From CANJDH01 sp031430015 (GTDB taxonomy: Bacteria > Pseudomonadota > Gammaproteobacteria > Burkholderiales > JAEUOS01), in contig JANPAR010000176.1 in assembly GCA_031430015.1 (NCBI GenBank), forward strand, positions 1 through 28,922: 28,922 nt of DNA, written 5' to 3'. The translations under genes were made by a program, and so were the position numbers. Shown here piece after piece: positions 1 through 7,794 of this stretch. Below the pieces are notes generated by a model. That model saw only the letters and a program-made list of their open reading frames with translations. It had not been told where the DNA came from and made no database searches. Every line of letters begins with the position of its first letter. Within the stretch, counting starts at the first letter, position 1.

Positions 1-146
1 CTCACAGGAGAGGTGCGTCCTGCGTAGGGAAATACCGGGGGAATCCCCCTCGTTTCCGGGTAATTTGGCCTCAAAATTCATCAAATCAGCTTTGCGCTTG
101 AATGGCTTCGTCTACACAGCTACTTGTTCAGTGTGTCCCTAGATGC
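1..146. other. Non-coding left edge
   Basis: No convincing gene is visible here. A short G5/C5 hairpin (GGGGGAATCCCCC) lies at 37-49. It is not followed by a T-run, so it is not a good terminator for the minus-strand esterase operon that ends at 147. The stretch may be leader or promoter sequence of a gene outside the window. Confidence 0.4.
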
Positions 147-836
147 TTACTGGCCCGATCCGAGGACGCGCCCCAACCACCCGCGCACATCCCGCACTTC
201 CTCCATCGCGAGCGAATGCTCCATCGGATATTCCTTCCATTCGATGTTGTAGCCAAGCTGCTTGAGTTGGTCACGTGACGCCGTCGCGCGGGCGAGAGCG
301 ATCATCGGGTCATGCGTGCCGTGGGCCATGAAGATGGGCAGGTCTTTGTGCGCCGAGGCCATCTCGCCCGCCACCGAGGAGGCGATGGGCAGGTAGCTTG
401 AGAGCACCATCAGGCCCGCGAGGCGCTCCTTGTGGCGCAGCCCGGTTTGCAGCGTGATCGCGCCGCCCTGCGAGAAGCCGGCGAGGACGATGCGTTTGGC
501 CGGGATGCCGCGTGCGACTTCGTTGGCGATCAGTTTTTCGCACTCAGCCTGGCTGGCGCGCAATCCCGCTTCGTCTTCCTGGCGCATGAGGTCGACCATC
601 TTGATGTCGTACCAGGCGCGCATCACCATGCCGTTGTTGATGGTGACCGGGCGCATCGGCGCGTGCGGGAAGATGAAGCGCACGCCGGCTTCTAGGCCGC
701 GCAGTTTGTTGATCTCCAGTTCCTTGACGACGGGGACGAAGTCGTAGCCGTCGGCACCGAGGCCGTGCATCCAGATCACACTGGCAACGGGGGCGGGGCC
801 GGTGGCGACTTCAACGCATTCGAGCAGATTGCTCAT
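147..836 (-). CDS. Serine carboxylesterase / phospholipase-thioesterase family alpha/beta hydrolase
   Basis: Cytosolic alpha/beta hydrolase of 229 residues, the usual length of the bacterial carboxylesterase / acyl-protein-thioesterase-like family (PF02230). The catalytic triad is readable: Ser122 in GFSQGG, Asp176 in GTHDPM and His207 in MEHSLA. The oxyanion loop HGLGADGYDF lies near residues 24-33. There is no signal peptide. The start codon overlaps the stop of the upstream mog gene (ATGA at 833-836), so translation is probably coupled and the gene is the last of a darP-mog-esterase operon. Family members hydrolyse short-chain esters or acyl thioesters. The physiological substrate cannot be read from the sequence, and no specific link to the neighbours is evident. 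Confidence 0.9.
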   Translation of the reverse strand: MSNLLECVEVATGPAPVASVIWMHGLGADGYDFVPVVKELEINKLRGLEAGVRFIFPHAPMRPVTINNGMVMRAWYDIKMVDLMRQEDEAGLRASQAECEKLIANEVARGIPAKRIVLAGFSQGGAITLQTGLRHKERLAGLMVLSSYLPIASSVAGEMASAHKDLPIFMAHGTHDPMIALARATASRDQLKQLGYNIEWKEYPMEHSLAMEEVRDVRGWLGRVLGSGQ

Positions 837-1486
837 GTTGGGTTCCTTGTTGAGGTTTTGACCAGCGGCAACGTCTCGCGCGCGCGCACGGCAGTTTTGG
901 GGCGAAAGGATTTGCAGACGGCCTCATCGGTTTCGATATAGGGCCCGCCAATGAGGTCGATGCAATATGGCACTGCCGCGAAGATGCCGCCAGCGACGAG
1001 CGTGCCGTCTTTGTCACGCAGGCCCTCGAGGGTTTCCTTGATCGCTTTGGGCTGGCCTGGCAGGTTGATGATGAGGGCGCCGGATCGTTTGTCCGGGTGG
1101 TAACGAACTACCGCGATCTGGCGCGAGAGGATCGCGGTGGGCACAAAGCGCAGGCTGATCTGGCGCATCTGTTCACCGAAACCGGGCATCTCCTTGTGGG
1201 CGACGGCGAGCGTGGCTTCGGGTGTGACATCGCGCATGGCCGGGCCGGTGCCGCCGGTGGTGAGGACGAGGTCGCAGCGTTCCTGATCGACGAGTTCGAT
1301 CAGCGTGGCTTCGATGGTGGCCTGCACGTCGGGGATCAACCGCTCCACGGAGTCACAGGCCGTGAGGAGCGCGCCATCAAGCCACGACTTGAGGCTGGGC
1401 AGGCCTTCGTCCTGGTACACACCGCTTGACGCCCGGTCGCTGGCGGAAATGAGGCCCACTCTGAGCGGGCGGTCGAGCAAGTTCAT
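833..1486 (-). CDS. mog: Molybdopterin adenylyltransferase (MogA/MoaB family)
   Basis: Protein of 217 residues with the MoCF-binding fold of MogA, which adenylylates molybdopterin before molybdenum insertion. The N-terminal strand GLISASDRAS lies at residues 11-20. The family signature TTGGTGPAMRDVTPE lies at residues 76-90. NLPGQPKAIKETL follows near residues 141-153. Length is slightly above E. coli MogA (about 195). The start overlaps the darP stop and its own stop overlaps the esterase start, both as ATGA, giving a tightly coupled operon. The window also encodes a molybdenum formate dehydrogenase (10738-15394) that needs this cofactor, but the two are 9 kb apart and a regulatory link is not visible. 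Mog versus MoaB assignment rests on motif resemblance only. Confidence 0.9.
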   Translation of the reverse strand: MNLLDRPLRVGLISASDRASSGVYQDEGLPSLKSWLDGALLTACDSVERLIPDVQATIEATLIELVDQERCDLVLTTGGTGPAMRDVTPEATLAVAHKEMPGFGEQMRQISLRFVPTAILSRQIAVVRYHPDKRSGALIINLPGQPKAIKETLEGLRDKDGTLVAGGIFAAVPYCIDLIGGPYIETDEAVCKSFRPKTAVRARETLPLVKTSTRNPT

Positions 1487-2217
1487 GTAGAGGCTTTCTT
1501 GTATTTTTTCGCGGCGGGGCTGCGCGGTGGGGCGTCTGCGCTTGGCGTGACGCTCGGGGCCGCCGGAACCGCCGGGGTCGCCGGGGTCGCCGCGGTCACC
1601 TGCATCGCCGCGCCTGGCCCCGCTGTTTCACCGCCCGCGATGGTATCGATGGAACCGTTGGTGGAAGCGGCTCTCCGGGCATCGATTGCATCGCGCACAA
1701 CCTGATAGATCTTGCGAAAGTCGCGCGGTGGTTTGTTTTGCGCCTGCTCTTTTTGCGCATTGCGGATCATGGTGCGCAGTTGTTGCAGGTCAACCTCACG
1801 GTAGTCGTTGGCGAACAAGGCGAAGGCTTCGGTATCTTTGAGCAGCCGCTCGCGCCAGCGCTCGGCCAGATGCATATCAGCGATTTCCTGCTTTGAGGTG
1901 CCGGCGAACTTTTCGAGTGCGGCGCGGATCGGTTCCGTGTCGATGCCGCGCATTAGTTTGCCGATCAGTTGCAGATGGCGGCGCTTGCCCTCGTGCGCGG
2001 TGATGCGCGCGGTTTCGATCAGGGCGTCCTGCAATTTTTCCGGCAGGCAGAGGGATTCAATTTTGTCGCGCGAGAGTTCGGCGACTTTTGCGCCGAGGTC
2101 TTGTGCCGCCGTGCTGTCGCGCTTCTTTTGCGATTTGCTCGGGCGGTCGCCGTAGTCGAAGTCGTCGTGCTCCGACTTGGTGGGGTCGATCAAGGTGCCG
2201 CGCGAGTGGGTGGACAT
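1483..2217 (-). CDS. darP: Ribosome biogenesis factor DarP (YjgA, DUF615)
   Basis: Protein of 244 residues. The core matches DarP/YjgA, which associates with late 50S precursors and promotes assembly near the peptidyl-transferase centre. Recognisable pieces are DYGDRPSKSQKKRDSTAAQD near the N terminus, the helix KLQDALIETARITAHEGKRR, and HLQLIGKLMRGID. The E. coli protein has about 183 residues. The excess here is mostly a C-terminal Ala/Pro/Thr-rich tail from about residue 195, ending in a basic AAKKYKKAST, probably disordered. The start at 2217 lacks a clear Shine-Dalgarno sequence. It is the first gene of a three-gene operon with mog and the esterase, and is divergent from pmbA, a darP/pmbA pairing common in proteobacteria. 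Confidence 0.9.
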   Translation of the reverse strand: MSTHSRGTLIDPTKSEHDDFDYGDRPSKSQKKRDSTAAQDLGAKVAELSRDKIESLCLPEKLQDALIETARITAHEGKRRHLQLIGKLMRGIDTEPIRAALEKFAGTSKQEIADMHLAERWRERLLKDTEAFALFANDYREVDLQQLRTMIRNAQKEQAQNKPPRDFRKIYQVVRDAIDARRAASTNGSIDTIAGGETAGPGAAMQVTAATPATPAVPAAPSVTPSADAPPRSPAAKKYKKAST

Positions 2218-2221
2218 GAGT

Positions 2222-2257
2222 GGGTGCCGTGAAGGGTGCCGTTAAGGGTGCCGTTAA
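2222..2257. repeat. Three tandem copies of a 12-bp repeat
   Basis: GGGTGCCGTGAA is followed by two copies of GGGTGCCGTTAA, then a fourth start (GGGTGAAG). The array lies immediately upstream of the darP start, in the darP-pmbA intergenic region. It could be slippage-derived or could sit in the darP leader. No function is evident. Confidence 0.8.
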
Positions 2258-2367
2258 GGGTGAAGAGCGCACGGGAGCAGCGGATCGGTGGGACGGCGCC
2301 TGGTCTGATGGGACGATGGGCGCCGCCGGGTGCGACTGAGACGGCAGGCCGCGCCTGGTGCAACGGC

Positions 2368-2397
2368 TTCAGTCGAAGAAGCGCTGCCACCTATAAT
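2368..2397 (+). promoter_or_regulatory. Candidate sigma70 promoter for pmbA
   Basis: A perfect TATAAT lies at 2392-2397, inside the palindrome TATAATTATA. The best -35 match, TTCAGT at 2368-2373, is weak and lies 18 bases upstream. Transcription would begin near 2404, leaving a leader of about 36 bases before the ATG at 2440. This supports the downstream start of pmbA. Confidence 0.5.
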
Positions 2398-2439
2398 TAT
2401 AGATTCGCCCTCTGCTTCACCACCTCCTTCGCGCCCTAC

Positions 2440-3795
2440 ATGTCCACTCCCCGTTTCTCGTTCTCCCCCGATCACCTGCGCAACATGTCGGTTGATGTGC
2501 TCGCGCAAGCCAAAAGCCAAGGCGCGACTGCGGCCGAAGTCGAAATTTCTGAAGGGGTGGGTCTCTCGGTTTCGGTGCGCAAGGGCGAAGTCGAGACGAT
2601 TGAACACAATCGCGACAAGGGCGTGTCGGTCACCGTGTACATCGGCCAGCGCAAAGGCTTTGCCAGCACCTCGGATTTTTCGGCTGCCGCGTTGAAGACC
2701 ACGGTGGAAGCGGCGCGCAACATCGCGCGCTTCACGGCTGAGGACGATTGCGCGGGCTTGGCCGATCCGGCGCTCTTGGCGCGGGACGTGGCCGATCCGC
2801 ATCTGCTGTACCCGTGGAATGTTGATGTGCCGCGCGCCATCGAGATCGCGCGCGAGACCGAAGCGGCGGCGTTCAGGGTCAGCCCGATGATCCGCAACTC
2901 GGAAGGCGCGAGCGTGTCGGCGCAGCAATCGCAGTTTGTCTACGCCAACAGCCACGGCTTTGCCGGCGGTTACCCGTCGTCGCGCCACTATGTTTCGGTG
3001 TCGGTGATCGCGGCCAAGTCGGCGCGCGCCAAGAATGCGATGCAGCGCGACGACTGGTACGCCTCGGCGCGCGATGCCAATGACTTCCCGGCGAGTGCGA
3101 AGATCGGCGACTACGCCGGGCGCCGCGCGCTGGCGCGAATTGGCAGCCGCCGCATTTCGACCCGCCAATGCGCGGTGCTGTTCGAGGCGCCGCTCGCAAC
3201 AGGCTTGGTGGGCTCATTGGTCTCCGCAGTGAGCGGTGGCAGCCTGTATCGCAAGACCACGTTTTTGCTTGACGCGCTCGGTAAAAAAATCTTCCCGAAG
3301 AACATCACCATCACCGAAGACCCGAATGTGCGCAAAGGTTTCGCCAGCGGGCCGTTCGACGGCGAAGGCGTGGCTACGCACAAGCGCGACATCGTGCGCA
3401 ATGGCGAGTTGAAGGGCTACTTCCTCGGCAGTTATTCGGCGCGCAAGCTCGGCATGACCAGCACAGGAAACGCTGGCGGCAGCCACAACCTGGTGTTGCA
3501 GCCGACTGTGCGTGACGATTTCGTTGCCATGCTGAAACGCCTTGGCACTGGCCTCCTGGTCACCGACCTGATCGGTCACGGCGTCAACATGACGACCGGC
3601 GACTACTCGCGCGGCGCTGCCGGGTTTTGGGTTGAGAAGGGCGAGATCGTGCATCCGGTTGAGGAGATCACGATTGCCGGCAATCTCAAAGACATGTTTC
3701 TCGGCATCGGGGCGGTGGGCAGTGATCTGATTACGCGCGGCAGCACGACGGCGGGTTCGGTGTTGATCGAGCGCATGACGGTTGCGGGCGAGTGA
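2440..3795 (+). CDS. pmbA: TldE/PmbA-family protein (metalloprotease partner subunit)
   Basis: Protein of 451 residues, the normal length for PmbA/TldE, the partner of the TldD metalloprotease in peptide maturation and turnover. Typical segments are VETIEHNRDKGVSVTVYIGQ near the N terminus, the middle ANSHGFAGGYPSSRHY, and the C-terminal core TGLLVTDLIGHGVNMTTGDY followed by RGAAGFWVEKGEI. The TldD zinc motif HExxxH is absent, as expected for the PmbA half. The ATG at 2440 is preferred over an in-frame ATG at 2236. The upstream 68 codons look non-coding, overlap the tandem repeats and contain a perfect -10 box. It is divergent from darP. No tldD is present in the window. Confidence 0.93.
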   Translation: MSTPRFSFSPDHLRNMSVDVLAQAKSQGATAAEVEISEGVGLSVSVRKGEVETIEHNRDKGVSVTVYIGQRKGFASTSDFSAAALKTTVEAARNIARFTAEDDCAGLADPALLARDVADPHLLYPWNVDVPRAIEIARETEAAAFRVSPMIRNSEGASVSAQQSQFVYANSHGFAGGYPSSRHYVSVSVIAAKSARAKNAMQRDDWYASARDANDFPASAKIGDYAGRRALARIGSRRISTRQCAVLFEAPLATGLVGSLVSAVSGGSLYRKTTFLLDALGKKIFPKNITITEDPNVRKGFASGPFDGEGVATHKRDIVRNGELKGYFLGSYSARKLGMTSTGNAGGSHNLVLQPTVRDDFVAMLKRLGTGLLVTDLIGHGVNMTTGDYSRGAAGFWVEKGEIVHPVEEITIAGNLKDMFLGIGAVGSDLITRGSTTAGSVLIERMTVAGE

Positions 3796-4053
3796 GGCTG
3801 GCGCAACAATGTGTGAGCGGGTCAATCGGCGGCGTAGTGCCGTAGCGTCGCAGTTCAATGGCCGCTCCTTAAAAGTGGGTTAAGCCGAAACCGGTAGAAT
3901 CGCGGGCTTTCGTCCAACCCATAGCAAGACTGCTCCAAGACTGCGGTCCCAAGGCTGCGGTTGCGGAAAATTGCAGCAGCGGTCAGATATGTTTTGCAAG
4001 CGGCTCACGTCAGAAGCTGCCAACCATAAAATTTTGAACGGAGACAAGGTGCA

Positions 4054-4593
4054 ATGGAATACCTCCTCAAGTTTTCCAAGGTGGTGGACTGGGGCAATGC
4101 CAAGCTCGGCATTCTCGCCAACGCCAGCGTGCTGCTCGCGTGTGTGATCAGCGCGGCCAACGCGATGATCCGCTACGCCTTCGACATCAGTTCCAACGCC
4201 TGGCTCGAAGCCCAGTGGTACCTGTTTGCCGTGGTGGTGATGCTGGGCGCGTCCTACACTTTGCAGAAAAACGAGCACGTACGCGTGGACGTGTTCTACA
4301 TGCAGCTTTCGCCCAAGATGCAGGCGTGGGTCGACATCATCGGCGGCGTGCTGTTTCTGCTGCCGGCGTGCGCGGTGATCGGCTATTACTCGTGGCCGTT
4401 CTTTCACGAATCATGGTTCCGCAATGAGATTTCGACGAATGCCGGCGGGCTGTTGCGCTGGCCTGTGAAATTTCTGATCCCGCTCGGATTTTTCCTGCTG
4501 TTCTTGCAGGGGCTGTCTGAAATCATCAAACGCATTGCCGTTCTCGAAGGCCTCAAGGTTGAGCTGGCCGCATACGAAAGGCCCGACCAATGA
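4054..4593 (+). CDS. dctQ: TRAP transporter small permease (DctQ/TakQ-like)
   Basis: Integral inner-membrane protein of 179 residues with four hydrophobic segments, at roughly residues 22-42, 53-75, 92-112 and 133-153. This is the DctQ layout. Family features include NAWLEAQWYLFAVVVMLGAS and the following LQKNEHVRVDVFY segment. It forms the membrane part of a secondary, ion-driven TRAP transporter together with the large permease that overlaps it (ATGA at 4590-4593). A GGAGACAAGG ribosome-binding site precedes the ATG. The cognate receptor is probably the convergent gene at 6543-7649, whose sequence resembles TakP-type receptors for alpha-keto acids. The 258 bases upstream (3796-4053) hold no recognisable gene. 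Confidence 0.92.
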   Translation: MEYLLKFSKVVDWGNAKLGILANASVLLACVISAANAMIRYAFDISSNAWLEAQWYLFAVVVMLGASYTLQKNEHVRVDVFYMQLSPKMQAWVDIIGGVLFLLPACAVIGYYSWPFFHESWFRNEISTNAGGLLRWPVKFLIPLGFFLLFLQGLSEIIKRIAVLEGLKVELAAYERPDQ

Positions 4594-6350
4594 TTGCTAT
4601 CGAGTACATGCCGCCGCTGATGTTCGCGGGGCTGGTGGTGTTCATGCTGTTTGGCTACCCGGTGTCGTTTTCATTGGCGGCCGTTGGTCTGTTTTTCGGC
4701 TTTTTTGCCATCGAATGGGGCTACTTCACTCCCGCCTTTTTACAGGCGATTCCCGGACGCATTTTCGGCAGCATCCTGTCCAATGATCTGCTGCTGGCGA
4801 TCCCGTTCTTTACCTTCATGGGGACGATCCTGGAGAGGTGCGGACTCGCCGAGGACATGCTCGAATCGATGGGCCAGTTGTTCGGCACGGTGCGTGGCGG
4901 CCTCGGATACTCGGTCATCATCGTCGGCTTCATCCTCGGCGCAGTGACCGGCACGGTGGCAGCGCAGGTGATCGCGATGACGTTGATTTCCCTGCCGATC
5001 ATGATGCGCTACAAGTACGACATGCGCTACGCCACCGGTGTGCTGGCGGCGTCGGGCACGATCACCCAGCTGGTGCCGCCGTCGCTGGTTCTGGTGGTGC
5101 TGGCTGACCAGCTCGGCAAGTCAGTCGGCGACATGTATCTGGGCGCATGGGGCCCGTCACTGATGCAGATTGCGTTCTTCGCGGCGTATACCTTCCTGTT
5201 GTCAATCGTCAAGCCGCATTACCTGCCGGCGATTCCCAAGGAAGACCTCACGCTGGTGGGCTGGCCGCTGTGGAAAAAATGTCTGGCCGGCATCGTGCCT
5301 TCTGCCGTGCTGATCTTTTTGGTGCTCGGCACCATGATGTTCGGCATTGCGACGCCAACCGAGGCGGGCGCGATGGGCGCCATTGGCGCCATCGTGCTGG
5401 CGGTGGTGCGCCACAAGGACCTTGGCCCTTTTAGTCTGCGCTTCTTCCAGGTGGGTGTGGTGGCGGTGTTCGGCGGCGTTGCGGCCTTCTACTGGCAACC
5501 CAAGTCCCTGCTGTTTCAGGGCATGTTCACGATTGTCTATCTCAGCGTGGCCTGGATGTGCTACCGCGCGGTGATGATCGTTGATTTGCGCAATCTGCTG
5601 CGGCAGGCCTATCAGCAAACCGCGCGCATCACCGCGATGGTGTCGTTCATCCTGATCGGCTCGACCTGTTTCTCGATCGTGTTCCAGGGCGTGGACGGCA
5701 ACGTTTGGGTCGAGCACCTGCTCACCGGCCTACCGGGCGGGCCGTGGGGTTTCTTGCTGGTGGTGAATCTGTTTGTCTTCTTCCTCGCGTTCTTCCTCGA
5801 CTTCTTCGAGATTGCCTTCATCATCGTCCCGATGCTGGCACCGGTTGCGCAAAAAATGCTCGCGCCGATCGTGGGCGAGAGCGCTGCTCTCATCTGGTTT
5901 GGCGTGATCCTGTGCGTCAACATGCAGACCTCGTTCATGCACCCGCCATTCGGCTTTGCGCTGTTCTATATGCGCGGCGTGGCACCGAAGGAAGTCAAGA
6001 CCACCGATATGTATTGGGGTGCGATCCCGTTTGTCATCATGCAATTGATCATGGTGGCGATGGTGGTGTTGATGCCGAAGCTGGTGACGGTATTCCTCGA
6101 CAAGGATCTCGACGTCGATCTCGACAAGGTCAGGATCGAGTTGCCCTCGGACGCCGGTTCAGGCGATGCTGCCAAGGATGCAGCCGATGAGCAAAAATCG
6201 CAGGAGCAGGCGATGGGCGATCTGCAGAAATCATTGGGCGGCGCGGATGCCGCCAAGGATGCGCCGGCCGAAGACAGCAGCAAGCCTGGCGAAGCCAAGC
6301 CCCCAGAGGGTAGTGGCGCAGCACCGGCTCAAGAGGCGACAAAAAAATAG
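4590..6350 (+). CDS. dctM: TRAP transporter large permease (DctM/TakM-like) with Lys/Asp/Ala-rich tail
   Basis: Polytopic membrane protein of 586 residues. It has the DctM features FGSILSNDLLLAIPFFTFMG, GTVRGGLGYSVIIVGFILGA with VTGTVAAQV, and a second half containing FFEIAFIIVPMLAPV and HPPFGFALFYMRGVAP. It provides the ion-coupled translocation channel of the TRAP system. An additional hydrophobic stretch around residues 285-345 separates the two conserved halves, as in longer TakM-type permeases. The last 75 or so residues, after VFLDKDLDVDLDKVRIE, form a charged, Ala-rich low-complexity cytoplasmic tail that standard DctM proteins lack. The gene overlaps dctQ by four bases and ends before a strong terminator at 6384-6410. 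Confidence 0.92.
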   Translation: MIAIEYMPPLMFAGLVVFMLFGYPVSFSLAAVGLFFGFFAIEWGYFTPAFLQAIPGRIFGSILSNDLLLAIPFFTFMGTILERCGLAEDMLESMGQLFGTVRGGLGYSVIIVGFILGAVTGTVAAQVIAMTLISLPIMMRYKYDMRYATGVLAASGTITQLVPPSLVLVVLADQLGKSVGDMYLGAWGPSLMQIAFFAAYTFLLSIVKPHYLPAIPKEDLTLVGWPLWKKCLAGIVPSAVLIFLVLGTMMFGIATPTEAGAMGAIGAIVLAVVRHKDLGPFSLRFFQVGVVAVFGGVAAFYWQPKSLLFQGMFTIVYLSVAWMCYRAVMIVDLRNLLRQAYQQTARITAMVSFILIGSTCFSIVFQGVDGNVWVEHLLTGLPGGPWGFLLVVNLFVFFLAFFLDFFEIAFIIVPMLAPVAQKMLAPIVGESAALIWFGVILCVNMQTSFMHPPFGFALFYMRGVAPKEVKTTDMYWGAIPFVIMQLIMVAMVVLMPKLVTVFLDKDLDVDLDKVRIELPSDAGSGDAAKDAADEQKSQEQAMGDLQKSLGGADAAKDAPAEDSSKPGEAKPPEGSGAAPAQEATKK

Positions 6351-6383
6351 GGAGTGCCTGTCGTGCGGCTGCACTGCAATTGA

Positions 6384-6412
6384 AAAACGCCGGGTGGGTC
6401 CCGGCGTTTTCC
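6384..6412 (+). terminator. Intrinsic terminator of the TRAP permease operon
   Basis: A perfect 11-bp stem AAAACGCCGGG / CCCGGCGTTTT (6384-6394 with 6400-6410) closes a TGGGT loop. The T-run at its 3' end is oriented for plus-strand transcripts leaving dctM at 6350. Confidence 0.88.
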
Positions 6413-6482
6413 TTGTTTGTGCCAGCCCCCATGGCGCGCAGCCTCCGAGGGCGGCGGGAAGTGCGTATCGACACTGCCCAAA

Positions 6483-6510
6483 AAAAAGCCCGCCATATGG
6501 CGGGCTTTTT
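6483..6510 (-). terminator. Perfectly palindromic bidirectional terminator after the TRAP receptor gene
   Basis: A 28-base perfect palindrome, AAAAAGCCCGCCAT joined to its reverse complement, with A/T runs at both ends. It works in either direction. It lies 33 bases past the stop of the minus-strand receptor gene (6543) and backs up the plus-strand terminator at 6384. Confidence 0.88.
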
Positions 6511-6542
6511 GTCTTGCGAACAAGCTGCTGGCAGCCGCCTGA

Positions 6543-7649
6543 TCAGGCCTTTTTGCCTGCTCCCGTGCCGGCACTGATCGACCCCATGAAACTGTCGAAG
6601 GTACCTTCCGCAACCCGCGACCAGCCTGCCTGATCCGTACGGTATTTCGACCACGGCTCATACATCTTCTTGAACTCGGGGAACTTGTCGGCCCACTCCG
6701 CATACTGGTCGTTCGAGGCCTTGTAGGCTGCCAGCATGACGTCGCGCGGGAAGACGCGCAATTGGGTGCCAGCAGCGAGCAATTTACGCAGTGCGATCGG
6801 GTTGAGGTGGTCGTACTTGGCCATGGTCATCACATTGGCTTCGTGACACGCCGTGGTAAAGGCGTACTGGTATTCCTTGGGCAGGCTGGCCCAGGCTTTG
6901 TCATTGACGATGAAGTGACCCATCGAATTGCACTCCCACCAGCCCGGCGCGTAGAAGAACTTGGCAACCTTGTTGAAGCCGAGTTTCTCGTCGTCGTGCG
7001 GTCCCACCCATTCTGCCGCATCGATCGTGCCCTTCTCAAGTGCCGGGTAAATGTCACCGCCGGCGATTTGCTGAGGCGTGGCACCCATTTTTGCAAGGAT
7101 CACTCCGCCGGGGCCGCCAATGCGCATCTTCAGGTTCTTGATATCGGCAACCGACTTGATTTCCTTGCGGTACCAGCCGCCCATCTGGCAACCCGTGTTG
7201 TAGCCCGGGAAGCCCACGCAGTTGTATTTCTTCAGAAACTCGGCGTAGAGTTGTTCGCCGCCGCCGAAATACCACCATGCATTTTGCTGGCGTGTGTTGA
7301 GACCGAACGGCAGGCAGCTGGCGAAGCCAAACGCCGGATCCTTGCCGAAGTAGTAGTAGAGCGCAGTCTGGCCGACTTCGACGGTGGCGTTTTGCACGGC
7401 GTCGAGCACCTGCAGGCCGGGGACAATCTCGCCCGCCGCGAAGGTGCGCAGTGTGAACTTGCCGCCGGTCAATTCGCTGACACGCTTGGCGACTTGCTCA
7501 TTGGCGCCGTAAAGCGTGTCCAAGCTTTTGGGGAAGCTCGACGTCATGCGCCAGTTGAAGGTTTGCCCTTGGGCATAAGCAGCCGGTGCGGCACCAGCTG
7601 CAAGGATACCGGCGAGACCGCCGTGTTTGACAAAATCGCGACGCTGCAT
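6543..7649 (-). CDS. dctP: TRAP transporter solute receptor (DctP/TakP-like)
   Basis: Periplasmic receptor of 368 residues. The N terminus MQRRDFVKHG followed by a hydrophobic Ala/Gly stretch and AYA-Q looks like a twin-arginine-type signal, with cleavage near residue 26. The mature part carries TakP-like landmarks: MRIGGPGGVILAKMGATPQQ, AAEWVGPHDDEKLGFNKVAK and APGWWECNSMGHFIVND. Receptors of this type bind alpha-keto or hydroxy acids and deliver them to DctQ/DctM. The ATG at 7649 is chosen because it starts the signal peptide and follows GGAG about ten bases upstream. A longer in-frame extension to 7760 has no signal-like content. It converges with the permease genes rather than being co-transcribed with them, so receptor and channel levels are set separately. 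Confidence 0.92.
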   Translation of the reverse strand: MQRRDFVKHGGLAGILAAGAAPAAYAQGQTFNWRMTSSFPKSLDTLYGANEQVAKRVSELTGGKFTLRTFAAGEIVPGLQVLDAVQNATVEVGQTALYYYFGKDPAFGFASCLPFGLNTRQQNAWWYFGGGEQLYAEFLKKYNCVGFPGYNTGCQMGGWYRKEIKSVADIKNLKMRIGGPGGVILAKMGATPQQIAGGDIYPALEKGTIDAAEWVGPHDDEKLGFNKVAKFFYAPGWWECNSMGHFIVNDKAWASLPKEYQYAFTTACHEANVMTMAKYDHLNPIALRKLLAAGTQLRVFPRDVMLAAYKASNDQYAEWADKFPEFKKMYEPWSKYRTDQAGWSRVAEGTFDSFMGSISAGTGAGKKA

Positions 7650-7794
7650 GAGGTTGTATCTCCGATTTGGTTGGGGGGGTAAAAATTTCCGGAAGTCTCT
7701 GCTCCCTTGAGAAAAATCAGTATATCCCAGCCAGCTGGCGGATGCCATGCGCCTGCGCAAAGCAAGTGGGTGTTTATGCTAATGTTGGCGTTGT

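Noticed and set aside
7707..7720. TTGAGAAAAATCAG between the TRAP receptor and the kinase, resembling an FNR-type site
   Set aside because: One core base is wrong and no -10-like box lies at the class II distance on either strand, so it was not counted with the five complete sites.
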